A stretch of 64,000 bases of DNA from Pseudomonas mosselii (GTDB lineage Bacteria > Pseudomonadota > Gammaproteobacteria > Pseudomonadales > Pseudomonadaceae). A program made the translations under genes and the position numbers. Within the stretch, counting starts at the first letter, position 1, and every line of letters begins with the position of its first letter. Below, in pieces: positions 1 through 12,387 of the stretch. The stretch lies in NCBI RefSeq assembly GCF_019823065.1, contig NZ_CP081966.1, forward strand, positions 5,549,501 through 5,613,500, in the 5' to 3' direction. A model generated the notes under the pieces. That model saw nothing but the letters and a program-made list of their open reading frames with translations. It did no database searches and was not told the origin of the DNA.

Positions 1-268
1 AGGCGCCAGCTATGTCGCCTTCGGTCGCTTTTTCAATTCCGTCACCAAACCGGGCGCGCCCGCCGCCAGCGTCGAACTGCTGGAACAAGCCCGCGCCCAG
101 GTCAAGCTGCCGATCGCCGTCATCGGCGGCATCACCCTCGACAACGCCGCCCCGCTGGTCGCCCATGGCGCCGACCTGCTGGCGGTGATCCACGGCCTGT
201 TCGGTGCCGACAGCGCGCAGGAAGTCACCCGCCGCGCCCGCGCCTTCAACGCCCTGTTCGTTTCCTGA
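1..268 (+). CDS. thiE: thiamine phosphate synthase, C-terminal part
   Basis: This is the last 88 codons of ThiE, read in the frame that starts at base 2; the rest lies before the window. ThiE joins the thiazole and pyrimidine halves of thiamine into thiamine monophosphate in the cytoplasm. The visible end carries the phosphate-binding AVIGGI segment (about codons 39-44) and the HGADLLAVI stretch typical of the end of this TIM barrel. The stop lies 17 nt before hemL, so the two genes are probably co-transcribed. Identification rests on the C-terminal motifs and the thiE-hemL order known in pseudomonads. Confidence 0.85.
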   Translation, partial: GASYVAFGRFFNSVTKPGAPAASVELLEQARAQVKLPIAVIGGITLDNAAPLVAHGADLLAVIHGLFGADSAQEVTRRARAFNALFVS

Positions 269-285
269 TTTCGAGAGAAGACTCC

Positions 286-1569
286 ATGTCCCGTTCCGAA
301 GCCCTGTTCGCCCAAGCCCAGAAACACATCCCCGGCGGCGTCAACTCGCCGGTGCGCGCCTTCAAGAGCGTCGGCGGCACCCCGTTGTTCTTCAAGCACG
401 CCGAAGGCGCCTACGTCATCGACGAGGACGACAAGCGTTATGTCGACTATGTCGGTTCCTGGGGCCCGATGATTCTCGGCCACGGCCACCCCGACGTGCT
501 GGATGCCGTGCGCAGACAACTCGAGCACGGCCTGTCCTACGGCGCGCCGACCGCCATGGAAACCGAGATGGCCGACCTGGTCTGCTCGATCGTGCCGTCG
601 ATGGAGATGGTGCGCATGGTCAGCTCCGGCACCGAGGCGACCATGAGCGCCATCCGCCTGGCCCGTGGCTACACCGGCCGCGACGCCATCATCAAGTTCG
701 AGGGCTGCTACCACGGTCACTCCGACAGCCTGCTGGTCAAGGCCGGTTCCGGCCTGCTGACCCAAGGCGTGCCAAGCTCGGCCGGGGTGCCGGCGGACTT
801 CGCCAAGCACACCCTGACCCTGCCGTTCAACGACATCGCCGCCGTCGAGAAGACCCTGGCCGACGTCGGCCAGAGCGTCGCCTGCATCATCGTCGAGCCC
901 GTGGCCGGCAACATGAACTGCGTCCCCCCGGCGCCGGGCTTCCTCGAAGGCCTGCGTACGCTGTGCGACCAGCATGGCGTGGTACTGATCTTCGATGAAG
1001 TGATGACCGGCTTCCGTGTGTCGCTGGGTGGCGCCCAGGGCCACTACGGCATCACCCCGGACCTGTCGACCTTCGGCAAGATCGTCGGCGGCGGCATGCC
1101 GGTCGGCTGCTTCGGCGGCAAGCGTGAAATCATGGGTTGCATCGCCCCGCTGGGTCCGGTCTACCAGGCCGGCACCCTGTCGGGCAACCCGCTGGCGATG
1201 GCCGCGGGCCTGACCACCCTGAAGCTGATCAGCCGCCCGGGCTTCCATGACGAGCTGAGCGCCTTCACCAGCCGCATGCTCGATGGCCTGCAACAACGCG
1301 CCGATGCCGCCGGCATCCCATTCGTCACCACCCAGGCGGGCGCCATGTTCGGCCTGTACTTCAGCGGTGCCGACGACATCGTCACCTTCGACGACGTGAT
1401 GGCAAGCGATGCCGAGCGTTTCAAGCGTTTCTTCCACCTGATGCTCGACGGCGGCGTGTACCTGGCGCCAAGCGCCTTCGAGGCGGGCTTCACCTCCATC
1501 GCCCATGGCGACAAGGAACTGCAGATCACCCTGGACGCCGCCGAAAAGGCCTTCGCTGCCCTGAAGTAA
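286..1569 (+). CDS. hemL: glutamate-1-semialdehyde 2,1-aminomutase
   Basis: The 427-residue protein is a class III aminotransferase that converts glutamate-1-semialdehyde to 5-aminolevulinate, the C5 route to tetrapyrroles. The PLP-binding lysine is visible at residue 265 in the [14 protein letters not shown] motif, and the PLP-contacting FDEVMTGFR segment precedes it. The length is exactly that of the family. The start is ATG at 286, preceded by an AGAGAAG ribosome site. It follows thiE by 17 nt and is closed by a strong hairpin just after the stop. Nothing unusual was seen. Confidence 0.97.
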   Translation: MSRSEALFAQAQKHIPGGVNSPVRAFKSVGGTPLFFKHAEGAYVIDEDDKRYVDYVGSWGPMILGHGHPDVLDAVRRQLEHGLSYGAPTAMETEMADLVCSIVPSMEMVRMVSSGTEATMSAIRLARGYTGRDAIIKFEGCYHGHSDSLLVKAGSGLLTQGVPSSAGVPADFAKHTLTLPFNDIAAVEKTLADVGQSVACIIVEPVAGNMNCVPPAPGFLEGLRTLCDQHGVVLIFDEVMTGFRVSLGGAQGHYGITPDLSTFGKIVGGGMPVGCFGGKREIMGCIAPLGPVYQAGTLSGNPLAMAAGLTTLKLISRPGFHDELSAFTSRMLDGLQQRADAAGIPFVTTQAGAMFGLYFSGADDIVTFDDVMASDAERFKRFFHLMLDGGVYLAPSAFEAGFTSIAHGDKELQITLDAAEKAFAALK

Positions 1570-1580
1570 ATAGCTGCCCC

Positions 1581-1615
1581 CCTTTGTGGGAGCTGCCTTG
1601 CCGCTCCCGCAAAGG
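1581..1615 (+). terminator. hairpin after hemL (REP-like)
   Basis: A 13-bp stem (1581-1593 with 1603-1615, one G-T pair) around a 9-nt loop stands 12 nt after the hemL stop. The GGGAGC...GCTCCC core is of the type dispersed between genes in Pseudomonas genomes. It has no clear U-run, so it may act as a transcript end or RNA-stabilising element rather than a classical terminator. Confidence 0.6.
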
Positions 1616-1765
1616 TCAGTACCATCAATAAATCCCCATGCGCAATCAGTTGGCTCCCTCAACCCAGTAGAAATCTGAGTAAAACTTTGTAAGGTAGGCG
1701 CTGCTTATCCCATAATGTGCCACCAGAGACATTGGCCGTAGCTTTGCAGAGGTAAGTCGATCCCC

Positions 1766-2311
1766 ATGAACCGCACCGGCCGCGCCCTGACCCTGGGCTG
1801 CCTGTTGCTTCTTCAGCCTCTGCTGACCTTGGCGGAGGGCGGAAACTCGTTGCTGATTCCAACGACGGGCCGCTGCACGCTCGATACCGCACCCGAAGAC
1901 CTGCAGAACGCCCTGAAGGCCTGCGAGCAGACGGCGGAATCCGGGGATGCCGAAGCGCAGTACGAGCTGGGCGAGTTCTACTACAGCGGCACGCCGCGCC
2001 ATCTCGACAAGGCGCTCAAGTGGTTCGAAAAGGCCTCGCTGCAGGGCCAGGGCCAGGCCCAGTACCGCCTGGGCTCGATGTTCTTCCATGGCGAAGGGGT
2101 CAAGGCCAATAACGTGCAGGCCTACATCCTGCTCAAGATCGCCGCGGTCAACGGCGCCGAAGACGCCCTGGACATGGCCGACGAAGTTACCGAGCAGATG
2201 CCCCGCGACGAGCTCGAGCACGCCACCCAGGTGCTCGGCCAGATCTTCCGCAAATACCTGCTGGAACTGCAGAACGCCGAAGGTCGCACGCCTTTCTCGC
2301 CCCTGCCCTGA
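1766..2311 (+). CDS. Sel1/TPR-repeat exported protein
   Basis: This 181-residue protein starts with a cleavable signal peptide (about residues 1-23, ending near LAEG). Two Sel1-type helical repeats follow: AEAQYELGEFYYSG...LDKALKWFEKASLQG (about 60-95) and GQAQYRLGSMFFHGEGVKANNVQAYILLKIAAVNG (about 95-130). Such repeats mediate protein-protein contacts; no enzyme motif is present. It is probably periplasmic. It is transcribed alone, 196 nt after hemL. The molecular role is unknown. Confidence 0.8.
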   Translation: MNRTGRALTLGCLLLLQPLLTLAEGGNSLLIPTTGRCTLDTAPEDLQNALKACEQTAESGDAEAQYELGEFYYSGTPRHLDKALKWFEKASLQGQGQAQYRLGSMFFHGEGVKANNVQAYILLKIAAVNGAEDALDMADEVTEQMPRDELEHATQVLGQIFRKYLLELQNAEGRTPFSPLP

Positions 2312-2490
2312 GCCGCCCCGGCCCCTGCACGGCCCACCGGCATCACCGTTTCGTCAACTTGCCCTGCCATGATCGGCACGCGGATCGGAAGCGTCGCACC
2401 GACCCTTGATCGTTTCAGTGCTTTCGCCACTGCCACTCAAGGGTTATTCTTGAGTTCACATTCATTGCCGTCGAGCGGCTAAAAACGACC

Positions 2491-3489
2491 TTGAACGCAC
2501 CCATACAACCCCATCGTTTCATCCTCGAACCCTTCGAGGCCCATCGTTTCGCCAACCTGTGCGGCCAGTTCGACGAGCACCTGCGCCTGATCGAACAACG
2601 CCTGGCCATCGAGATCCGCAACCGCGGCAATCAATTCGAACTGATTGGCGAACCCAAGACCACCTTCGCCGCCGAACAGTTGCTGCGCCGCCTCTATCGC
2701 GAGGCCAAGGCCACCGACCTGTCGCCGGAAACGGTCCATCTCTATCTCCAGGAGTCGACGGTCGAGACCCTCGAGAACCCGGCGGTCAACGAAGTCAGCG
2801 TTTCGCTGCGCACGCGCAAGGGCAACATCCGTCCGCGCGGCGTCAACCAGCAACGCTACGTCAAAGAGATCCTGGCCAACGACATCAACTTCGGCATTGG
2901 CCCGGCCGGTACCGGCAAGACCTACCTGGCCGTGGCCTGCGCGGTCGATGCGCTGGAGCGCGAACAGGTGCGCCGCATCCTGCTGGTGCGCCCGGCGGTC
3001 GAGGCCGGCGAAAAGCTCGGCTTCCTGCCCGGCGATCTCGCCCAGAAGATCGACCCGTACCTGCGCCCTCTCTACGACGCGCTCTACGAAATGCTCGGCT
3101 TCGAGCACGTGGCCAAGCTCATCGAGCGCCAGGTGATCGAGATCGCGCCATTGGCCTACATGCGCGGCCGTACCCTGAACAACAGCTTCATCATCCTCGA
3201 CGAGAGCCAGAACACTACCCTCGAGCAGATGAAGATGTTCCTCACCCGCATCGGCTTCGGCTCGACCGCGGTGATCACCGGCGACATCACCCAGGTCGAC
3301 CTGCCCCGCGGCACCAAGTCGGGTCTGGCCCATGTGATCGAGGTGCTCAAGGACGTCCCGGGTATCAGCTTCACCCATTTCCAGCCCAAGGACGTGGTAC
3401 GCCACCCGTTGGTGCAGCGTATCGTCGAAGCCTACGACCGCTTCGACGCCCGTCAGGCCAAGCCCGAGGCACCCGGCAAAGATGCTTGA
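2491..3489 (+). CDS. ybeZ: PhoH-like ATPase YbeZ
   Basis: The 332-residue protein has a PhoH P-loop ATPase domain: Walker A GPAGTGKT at about 137-144 and Walker B FIILDE at about 233-238. In other bacteria YbeZ partners the RNase YbeY in ribosome quality control and 16S rRNA maturation. The start is a TTG at 2491 giving [10 protein letters not shown], chosen because the family N-terminus begins there and no ATG fits. It overlaps ybeY by 8 nt, consistent with translational coupling. Confidence 0.93.
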   Translation: MNAPIQPHRFILEPFEAHRFANLCGQFDEHLRLIEQRLAIEIRNRGNQFELIGEPKTTFAAEQLLRRLYREAKATDLSPETVHLYLQESTVETLENPAVNEVSVSLRTRKGNIRPRGVNQQRYVKEILANDINFGIGPAGTGKTYLAVACAVDALEREQVRRILLVRPAVEAGEKLGFLPGDLAQKIDPYLRPLYDALYEMLGFEHVAKLIERQVIEIAPLAYMRGRTLNNSFIILDESQNTTLEQMKMFLTRIGFGSTAVITGDITQVDLPRGTKSGLAHVIEVLKDVPGISFTHFQPKDVVRHPLVQRIVEAYDRFDARQAKPEAPGKDA

Positions 3490-3955
3490 ACTCGACCTGC
3501 AACGGGCCACGGACGCCGCTACCCCCGATGACGCCGCCTTGCGCCGCTGGTGCGAACTTGCCCTGCGCCAGCGCAGCGCCGACTCGGAAATGACCATTCG
3601 CCTGGTCGACGAAGCCGAAGGCCGCGAGCTGAACCACACCTATCGGCACAAGGACTACGCAACCAACGTGCTGTCCTTCCCCGCCGACGTGCCCGACGAG
3701 CTGCTCGACATCCCGCTGCTGGGCGACCTGGTGATCTGCGTGCCGGTGGTCGAGCGCGAGGCCGCCGAACAGGGCAAGTCCCTGGAGGCGCACTGGGCGC
3801 ACCTGGTCATCCACGGCTGCCTGCACCTGCTCGGCTACGACCACATCGAAGAGGATGAAGCCGAGGAAATGGAAGCGTTGGAACGGCAATTGCTGGCGGA
3901 ACTGGGTCATCCGGACCCTTACGCCGACGACGAAACCGAAACAATCACACACTGA
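3482..3955 (+). CDS. ybeY: rRNA maturation endoribonuclease YbeY
   Basis: YbeY is a zinc-dependent single-strand endoribonuclease needed for 16S rRNA 3' end maturation and ribosome quality control. The metal ligands are visible in [11 protein letters not shown] as H111, H115 and H121. Length (157 aa) is normal. Its start lies inside the end of ybeZ, and corC begins 26 nt after its stop, the conserved ybeZ-ybeY-corC-lnt order. Confidence 0.96.
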   Translation: MLELDLQRATDAATPDDAALRRWCELALRQRSADSEMTIRLVDEAEGRELNHTYRHKDYATNVLSFPADVPDELLDIPLLGDLVICVPVVEREAAEQGKSLEAHWAHLVIHGCLHLLGYDHIEEDEAEEMEALERQLLAELGHPDPYADDETETITH

Positions 3956-3981
3956 TACTGCAAGGATCACGAGTAACCGCC

Positions 3982-4821
3982 ATGAGCGAAGACCGATCGA
4001 GCAACGGGCAGAAGTCCTGGCTGGGTAAACTGACCCAGGCTTTTGCCCATGAGCCGAAAAACCGCCAGGAGCTCCTCGAGCTGCTGCGCGAAGCCCATCA
4101 GAACAAGCTGCTCGACAGCGAAGCGCTGACCATCGTCGAAGGCGCCATTCAGGTCGCCGACCTGCAGGTGCGCGACATCATGGTGCCGCGCTCGCAGATG
4201 ATCAGCATCAAGGCCAGCCAGTCGCCGCGCGAGTTCCTGCCGGCGGTGATCGACGCCGCGCACTCGCGCTACCCGGTGATCGGCGAGAGCCATGACGATG
4301 TGCTCGGCATCCTGCTCGCCAAGGACCTGCTGCCGCTGATCCTCAAGGAGAACGGCGACAGCTTCAACATCAAGGACCTGCTGCGCCCGGCCACCTTCGT
4401 GCCCGAGTCCAAGCGTCTGAACGTGCTGCTGCGCGAGTTCCGCGCCAACCACAACCACATGGCCATCGTCATCGACGAGTACGGCGGCGTGGCGGGCCTG
4501 GTGACCATCGAGGACGTGCTCGAGCAGATCGTCGGTGATATCGAGGACGAGCACGATGTCGAGGAAGACAGCTACATCAAGCCGCTGCCCAGCGGCGACT
4601 TCCTGGTCAAGGCGCTGACGCCGATCGAGAACTTCAACGGGTTCTTCGACAGCGAATTCTCCGATGACGAGTTCGACACCGTCGGCGGTTTGGTGATGAG
4701 CGCTTTCGGCCATCTGCCCAAGCGCAATGAAACCACCGAGATCGGCGGCTACCGCTTCCGTATTCTCAACGCAGACAGCCGGCGGGTACACCTGCTGCGC
4801 CTGACCCCGATCAACCGTTAA
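3982..4821 (+). CDS. corC: CBS-domain transporter-associated protein CorC
   Basis: This 279-residue protein has two CBS domains (about residues 65-185, including RDIMVPRSQM and VIDEYGGVAGLVTIEDVLEQIVGDIEDE) and a C-terminal CorC/HlyC domain (about 195-275). No membrane segment is present, so it is the soluble CorC/YbeX type linked to magnesium and cobalt efflux and, through its neighbours, to ribosome metabolism. ATG at 3982 is preceded by AAGGA. lnt starts 8 nt after its stop, which places it in the same transcript. Confidence 0.93.
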   Translation: MSEDRSSNGQKSWLGKLTQAFAHEPKNRQELLELLREAHQNKLLDSEALTIVEGAIQVADLQVRDIMVPRSQMISIKASQSPREFLPAVIDAAHSRYPVIGESHDDVLGILLAKDLLPLILKENGDSFNIKDLLRPATFVPESKRLNVLLREFRANHNHMAIVIDEYGGVAGLVTIEDVLEQIVGDIEDEHDVEEDSYIKPLPSGDFLVKALTPIENFNGFFDSEFSDDEFDTVGGLVMSAFGHLPKRNETTEIGGYRFRILNADSRRVHLLRLTPINR

Positions 4822-4829
4822 GGACGAAA

Positions 4830-6347
4830 ATGCGCTGGATCACCCGCCCCGGCTGGCCCGGTAACCTGCTGGCCATGGCGGCCGGCGCTTCCACCCTGCT
4901 GGCCCTGGCACCGTTCGACGTCTGGCCACTGGCCATCCTCTCCATCGCCCTGTTCTACGCCGGCCTGCGCGAACTGACGCCGCGCCAGGCCTTGGGCCGT
5001 GGCTGGTGCTTCGGCTTCGGCCTCTACGGCGCCGGCACCTGGTGGATCTACGTCAGCATGAACACCTACGGGGGCGCCTCGCCACTGCTGGCGATCGCCC
5101 TGCTGCTGGCGTTCTTCGCCTGCCTGGCGTTCTTCTTTGCCTTGCCCGCCTGGCTCTGGGCGCGCTGGCTGCGCCGCGACGAGGCGCCACTGGCCGATGC
5201 CCTGTGCTTCGCCGCCCTGTGGTTGCTGCAGGAGGCCTTCCGTGGCTGGTTCCTCACCGGCTTTCCCTGGCTGTACGCTGGCTACAGCCAGCTCGACGGT
5301 CCACTCGCCGGCCTCGCCCCGTTGGGCGGCGTCTGGCTGGTGTCCTTCGTCCTGGCCTTGAGCGCCGCCTTGCTGTGCAACCTGTACCGCCTGCGTGAAC
5401 GCCGTTCGTTCCTGGCGGTCGGCGCGGTGTTGCTGGTGGCGCCGTGGATCCTCGGCCTGGCCCTCAAGGACCATGCCTGGACCGAGCCGGTGGGCGATCC
5501 GCTGAAGGTCGCCGCCCTGCAGGGCAATGTCGAGCAAGACTTGAAATGGGACCCGGCACACATCAATGCGCAACTGGCGCTGTACCGCGACATGAGCTTC
5601 AGCTCGAAACCCGTCGACCTGCTGGTCTGGCCGGAAACCGCCGTGCCGGTGCTCAAGGACCAGGCCCAGGGCTACATCGACATGATGGGCAGCTTTGCCG
5701 CCGAACGGCACTCGGCGCTGATCACCGGGGTACCGGTGCGGCAGATGGTCCACCATCAGCGCCGCTACTTCAACGGCGTCACCGTGACCGGCGAAGGCGA
5801 CGGCACCTACCTCAAGCAGAAGCTGGTGCCGTTCGGTGAGTACGTGCCACTGCAGGACATGCTGCGCGGCCTGATCGAGTTCTTCAACCTGCCGATGTCG
5901 GACTTCGCCCGCGGCCCCGAGGACCAGCCCCTGCTGCAGGCCAAGGGTTACCAGGTCGCCCCGTACATCTGCTACGAAGTGGTCTATCCCGAGTTCGCCG
6001 CCAGCCTTGCCGCACGCAGCGACCTGTTGCTGACCATCAGCAACGACACCTGGTTCGGTACATCGATCGGCCCGCTGCAGCACCTACAGATGGCCCAGAT
6101 GCGTGCCTTGGAGGCCGGTCGCTGGATGATCCGCGCCACCAACAACGGCGTGACGGCACTGATCGACCCGTTCGGCAGGATCACCGCGCAAATCCCGCAG
6201 TTCCAGCGGGGCGTGCTGTACGGCGAAGTGGTGCCGATGCAACAGCTGACGCCCTACCTGCAATGGCGCTCGTGGCCGCTGGCGATCGTCTGCGTGCTAT
6301 TGCTGGGTTGGGCGCTGCTGGCCGGGCGGATTGCCAAGACAGTCTGA
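4830..6347 (+). CDS. lnt: apolipoprotein N-acyltransferase
   Basis: Lnt adds the third acyl chain to the N-terminal cysteine of lipoproteins in the inner membrane. The first ~200 residues form hydrophobic helices, and a nitrilase-type domain follows. The catalytic triad is visible as E269 (VWPETAVP), K329 (YLKQKLVPFGEY) and C381 (YICYEVVYPE). The 505-residue length is normal for Pseudomonas. It ends the ybeZ-ybeY-corC-lnt cluster, and a REP element follows at once. Confidence 0.96.
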   Translation: MRWITRPGWPGNLLAMAAGASTLLALAPFDVWPLAILSIALFYAGLRELTPRQALGRGWCFGFGLYGAGTWWIYVSMNTYGGASPLLAIALLLAFFACLAFFFALPAWLWARWLRRDEAPLADALCFAALWLLQEAFRGWFLTGFPWLYAGYSQLDGPLAGLAPLGGVWLVSFVLALSAALLCNLYRLRERRSFLAVGAVLLVAPWILGLALKDHAWTEPVGDPLKVAALQGNVEQDLKWDPAHINAQLALYRDMSFSSKPVDLLVWPETAVPVLKDQAQGYIDMMGSFAAERHSALITGVPVRQMVHHQRRYFNGVTVTGEGDGTYLKQKLVPFGEYVPLQDMLRGLIEFFNLPMSDFARGPEDQPLLQAKGYQVAPYICYEVVYPEFAASLAARSDLLLTISNDTWFGTSIGPLQHLQMAQMRALEAGRWMIRATNNGVTALIDPFGRITAQIPQFQRGVLYGEVVPMQQLTPYLQWRSWPLAIVCVLLLGWALLAGRIAKTV

Positions 6348-6360
6348 TCGACACCCCCCT

Positions 6361-6470
6361 GTAGGAGCGGCCTTGTGTCGCGAAAGGGCTGCGAAGCAGC
6401 CCCAGCGGTCTTTGCGTCGACAATGAGATCCTGGGGCCGCCTTGCGGCCCTTTCGCGACACAACGCCGCT
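6361..6470. repeat. REP/BIME-type palindromic element
   Basis: Arms of 17 bp (6373-6389 and 6447-6463) are exactly complementary, and each is followed or preceded by a smaller internal hairpin (GGGCTGC..GCAGCCC and GGGGCCGC..GCGGCCC). It lies between the converging lnt and ydcF-like genes. A second copy of the same family lies inside a coding sequence at 36091-36187. Confidence 0.8.
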
Positions 6471-6492
6471 CAGAGGGTGTGTACGCTGGACA

Positions 6493-7257
6493 TCAGTAGA
6501 ACAACCGATACCCCAGCAACCCCACCGCCTCGTTCAGCAACTGCCCGCTCTGCCACATGGCCCGGCTTTCCGGCAGCAACCCGGCGAACGGTCGCGCATG
6601 ATCGCGCCCGAGGAAGCCCACCGGCGCCGACACCACCTCGAACCCGGCCCGCTCGAAGCTCCAGCGCGAACGCTGCATGTGCCAGGCCTGGGTCACCACC
6701 ACCACGCGCCTGATGCCCAGTGGCTGCAACACCTTGGCGCTGAACTCGGCGTTTTCCCAAGTGGTGCGGCTAGCCTCCTCCTTCCAGGTGACCTTCACAG
6801 CAAAGTCGGCCAGCAGCCGGTCAGCCATCAGCTGAGCTTCACTGGGCGGCGTGCCATAGTGCAAGCCACCGCTGGTCAGCACCGGCAACCTCGAGGCCTT
6901 GGCCAGCTGGGCGGCATAGCGCATGCGCTCCAGCGCGATGTAGGTCGGCTGGTCGGTGCCTTCCCACGCTGGATCACCGCGCTCGCGCCCGGCCCCCAGG
7001 ATCACGATGGCATCGGCCCTGGTCGCCAGACTCGACCATTCATCGGCCCTCAACGCTGGCTCTGTTTCAAGAGCCCGGGCAACCTGCTCGACAGTCAACG
7101 GCAGGCTCATCAACCACAAGCCCCCCAAGCCCAGGGCAAAACAGGCCGCCGCCAGACGCGGACGGCGACGGCGCCACCACCAGGCAGCCAGCAACAGCAG
7201 GAACAGGATGCCGGGCGGCATCAGCCATTGTTTGATGAAAAAGCGCAGCGGCATCAC
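6493..7257 (-). CDS. YdcF/ElyC/SanA-type DUF218 envelope protein
   Basis: The 254-residue protein has two N-terminal membrane helices (about 7-30 and 35-55), including the Arg-rich turn WWWRRRRPR, followed by a DUF218 domain: AIVILGAGRERGD (about 85), YAAQLAKASRLPVLTSGG and VVVTQAWHMQRSRW. This family (ElyC, SanA, YdcF) influences envelope integrity and lipid-carrier use; substrate chemistry is not established. It is convergent with lnt, and its start is 123 nt upstream of the end of the next leftward gene. Confidence 0.85.
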   Translation of the reverse strand: MMPLRFFIKQWLMPPGILFLLLLAAWWWRRRRPRLAAACFALGLGGLWLMSLPLTVEQVARALETEPALRADEWSSLATRADAIVILGAGRERGDPAWEGTDQPTYIALERMRYAAQLAKASRLPVLTSGGLHYGTPPSEAQLMADRLLADFAVKVTWKEEASRTTWENAEFSAKVLQPLGIRRVVVVTQAWHMQRSRWSFERAGFEVVSAPVGFLGRDHARPFAGLLPESRAMWQSGQLLNEAVGLLGYRLFY

Positions 7258-7380
7258 ACACCTCCATGGAAGGCGTGCAGCCTAAGAGGATCGGCACCGG
7301 GCCTCAAGGGCAACCGGCGCCGATCGATGCATGCATTGCGTAAAACCGGCGCGTCGATCCGCGCCTGCAACCCTGAACGG

Positions 7381-7695
7381 CTATCGGAACGGCAACGTCC
7401 TGGAGCTGGCTGGAGCGCCGGAGCGCTTGCGGTCCTTGAGCCAGACGATCCTGGCCGAGGAAGGCTCCGGTTGCGGGTAGGCACCGGCACTGGCAAAACG
7501 GCTCTCCGGAAGGGTTTCCAGATAGGCCTTGATGACCTCGAACTCGGCATGACTCAGGCCACGCAACTCCAGTTCGGCAGGCATCTCGTCGCGCAATCGC
7601 ACCGAGGTCCTGGCCACTTCCAGTGCCAGGCCAAGGCGGTCGATCAGGCGTTCATATAGCTCCGGCTTGTTTGCGGTTAGTTGCGACTCTCCCAT
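7381..7695 (-). CDS. conserved hypothetical protein, 104 aa
   Basis: No signal peptide, membrane segment or known catalytic motif is visible. The N-terminal two thirds are predicted helical (ELYERLIDRLGLALEVARTSVRLRDEMPAE), and the tail is basic and Ser/Pro rich. It lies divergently upstream of leuS, a position where pseudomonads usually carry a small uncharacterised gene. ATG at 7695 follows a GAGGTGAACGG region on the minus strand. Function unknown. Confidence 0.7.
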   Translation of the reverse strand: MGESQLTANKPELYERLIDRLGLALEVARTSVRLRDEMPAELELRGLSHAEFEVIKAYLETLPESRFASAGAYPQPEPSSARIVWLKDRKRSGAPASSRTLPFR

Positions 7696-7860
7696 CCGTT
7701 CACCTCATTGAAGGTAAGAATATCTCCCCCCACAGATGAGCTTAGCGTCACTCGCAAAAGCGACCGGGCGCCGCGACCAACGGCCCGGGCGACGGGCAAT
7801 GCAATCAGGGTTTCCCACGACGCGCGGCGCTCATGTATGCTACGGCGTTCACTCTCATAA

Positions 7861-10542
<2,682 letters not shown>

Positions 10543-10547
10543 TGGCA

Positions 10548-10578
10548 ACGCCCGCCTGCACACCCTGCAGGCGGGCGT
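10548..10578 (+). terminator. hairpin between leuS and lptE
   Basis: A perfect 13-bp stem (10548-10560 with 10566-10578) encloses a CACCC loop, 5 nt after the leuS stop. There is no U-tract, and lptE begins 27 nt later, so it may attenuate rather than end transcription. Confidence 0.6.
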
Positions 10579-10604
10579 AATCGGTCCACGAGGGAGCTAC
10601 ACAC

Positions 10605-11210
10605 ATGATCAAACGCAATCTGCTGGTAATGGGCCTGGCTGTCCTGCTCAGCGCCTGCGGTTTCCAGCTGCGCGGCACAGGCACCACCGAGCTGACCATC
10701 AAGGAACTGGACCTCAGCGCACGCAACGCCTATGGCGAAACCGTCACCCAACTGCGCCGCACGCTGCAGAACAGCGGCGTGAAGGTCTACGCCGGTGCAC
10801 CATACAAGCTCGTGCTTACCAATGAGCAGGAGACCCAGCGCGCTGCGACCTACACGGGCGGTAACCGCTCGGCCGAATACGAGCTGACCACCGTGCTGAA
10901 CTATGTGGTCGAAGGCCAGAACGACACCGTGCTGCTGGAAGACAAGCTGCAAGTGCAAAAGTACTACGTGTATGACGGCAACAACATCAACGGCTCAGGC
11001 CAGGAGGCAGCGCAGGTCCGCCAGGAAATGCGTCGCGACCTGGTGCAGGGCATGATGGTTCGCCTGCAGCAGCTTACCCCGGCACGTCTGGACGACCTTC
11101 AGCGCAAGGCTGACGAGCGCGCCAAAGCCGAGGCACGCGCCCTGCAGGAAGCCCAGCGTATCCAGGACGAGACACCTCAGCAATCGCCACTGGAAGTCCC
11201 GGCTCCCTGA
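10605..11210 (+). CDS. lptE: LPS-assembly lipoprotein LptE
   Basis: LptE is the outer-membrane lipoprotein that plugs LptD in the LPS export translocon. A lipoprotein signal ends in the lipobox LLSAC with the lipidated cysteine at residue 18, followed by the family start GFQLRGTG. The C-terminal third is charged and Ala/Arg/Glu rich (DERAKAEARALQEAQRI), as in Pseudomonas homologues. At 201 aa it is of normal length. It follows leuS and precedes holA, the conserved order. Confidence 0.93.
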   Translation: MIKRNLLVMGLAVLLSACGFQLRGTGTTELTIKELDLSARNAYGETVTQLRRTLQNSGVKVYAGAPYKLVLTNEQETQRAATYTGGNRSAEYELTTVLNYVVEGQNDTVLLEDKLQVQKYYVYDGNNINGSGQEAAQVRQEMRRDLVQGMMVRLQQLTPARLDDLQRKADERAKAEARALQEAQRIQDETPQQSPLEVPAP

Positions 11211-11218
11211 GCCTGAAC

Positions 11219-11237
11219 GGGGCACCTGAGGTGCCCC
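11219..11237 (+). terminator. short hairpin between lptE and holA
   Basis: GGGGCACC and GGTGCCCC (11219-11226, 11230-11237) form an 8-bp stem around TGA, 10 nt before the holA start. It is too close to holA to be a full terminator; attenuation or transcript stabilisation is possible. Confidence 0.4.
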
Positions 11238-11247
11238 GCCTCTCCCC

Positions 11248-12285
11248 ATGAAGCTCGCGCCCGCCCAACTCAACAAACACCTGCAAGGCCCGTTGGCACC
11301 TGTCTATATTGTCAGCGGCGACGATCCGCTGCTGTGCCAGGAAGCCGCCGACGCCATCCGCAGCGCCGCGCGCCAGCAGGGCTATGACGAACGCCAGGTG
11401 TTCAGCGCCGACGCCAATTTCGACTGGGGCAACCTGCTGCTGGCCGGCGCCAGCCTGTCGCTCTTTGCCCAGCGCCGATTGCTGGAACTGCGCCTGCCCT
11501 CGGGCAAGCCCGGCGACAAGGGCGCCGCCGCGCTAATGGAATACTGCGCCAATCCGGCCGAAGACACACTGCTGCTGATCAGCCTGCCCAAGCTCGACGG
11601 CAGCGCGCAGAAGACCAAGTGGGGCAAGGCGCTGATCGAAGGCGCGCACTGTCAGTTCATACAGATCTGGCCGGTGGACGCCCAGCAGTTACCGCAGTGG
11701 ATCAACCAGCGCCTGTCACAGGCCGGCCTGTCAGCCCAGCGTGATGCTGTCGACCTGATTGCCGCTCGGGTCGAGGGCAACCTGCTGGCGGCCGCCCAGG
11801 AGATCGAAAAGCTCAAGCTGCTGGCCGAAGGCAACCAGATCACCGTGGAGACCGTCCAGGCCGCCGTCGCCGACAGTGCCCGTTTTGATGTCTTCGGTCT
11901 GGTTGACGCCATTCTCAACGGCGAGGCGGCCCATGCCTTGCGCATGCTCGAAGGGTTGCGCGGCGAAGGCGTGGAGCCGCCGGTGATTCTCTGGGCCCTG
12001 GCCCGCGAGCTGCGCCTGCTGGCGGGGCTTGCACAGCAGTTCAGCCAGGGCGTACCGCTGGACAAGGCATTCAGCCAGGCCCGCCCGCCGGTGTGGGACA
12101 AACGTCGTCCGTTGGTGAGCAAGGCCTTGCAGCGCCTCTCCGCGCAGCGCTGGGCCATGCTGCTGCAGGATGCCCAGCGTATCGATGCGCAGATCAAGGG
12201 ACAGGCCGAGGGCTCGCCGTGGACCAGCCTGGCTCGCTTGTCCCTGCTCATGGCCGGACAGCGCTTGGCACTGCCTGCCGAATAA
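11248..12285 (+). CDS. holA: DNA polymerase III subunit delta
   Basis: HolA is the clamp-loader subunit that opens the beta sliding clamp. The 345-residue protein starts MKLAPAQLNKHLQGPLAPVYIVSGDDPLLCQEAADAIR cut to the family pattern PVYIVSGDDPLL at about residues 16-27, contains the delta-type LLxLPxLD segment (LLISLPKLDGS) and the helical collar region (LEGLRGEGVEPPVILWALARELR, near residue 235). Length is normal. It is probably co-transcribed with lptE. Confidence 0.95.
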   Translation: MKLAPAQLNKHLQGPLAPVYIVSGDDPLLCQEAADAIRSAARQQGYDERQVFSADANFDWGNLLLAGASLSLFAQRRLLELRLPSGKPGDKGAAALMEYCANPAEDTLLLISLPKLDGSAQKTKWGKALIEGAHCQFIQIWPVDAQQLPQWINQRLSQAGLSAQRDAVDLIAARVEGNLLAAAQEIEKLKLLAEGNQITVETVQAAVADSARFDVFGLVDAILNGEAAHALRMLEGLRGEGVEPPVILWALARELRLLAGLAQQFSQGVPLDKAFSQARPPVWDKRRPLVSKALQRLSAQRWAMLLQDAQRIDAQIKGQAEGSPWTSLARLSLLMAGQRLALPAE

Positions 12286-12387
12286 AGCGCATCGCGGGCA
12301 GTCCGCCGCCATAAACACAATCAATTGGCTCACGTAGCGCGACAGGCCTAAAGTGCGCCCGCCATCCACCCAGACCGGGAACCCGCC

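Noticed and set aside
10..1662. 550-codon frame antisense to hemL
   Set aside because: Same reason: shadow of hemL and thiE with low-complexity composition.
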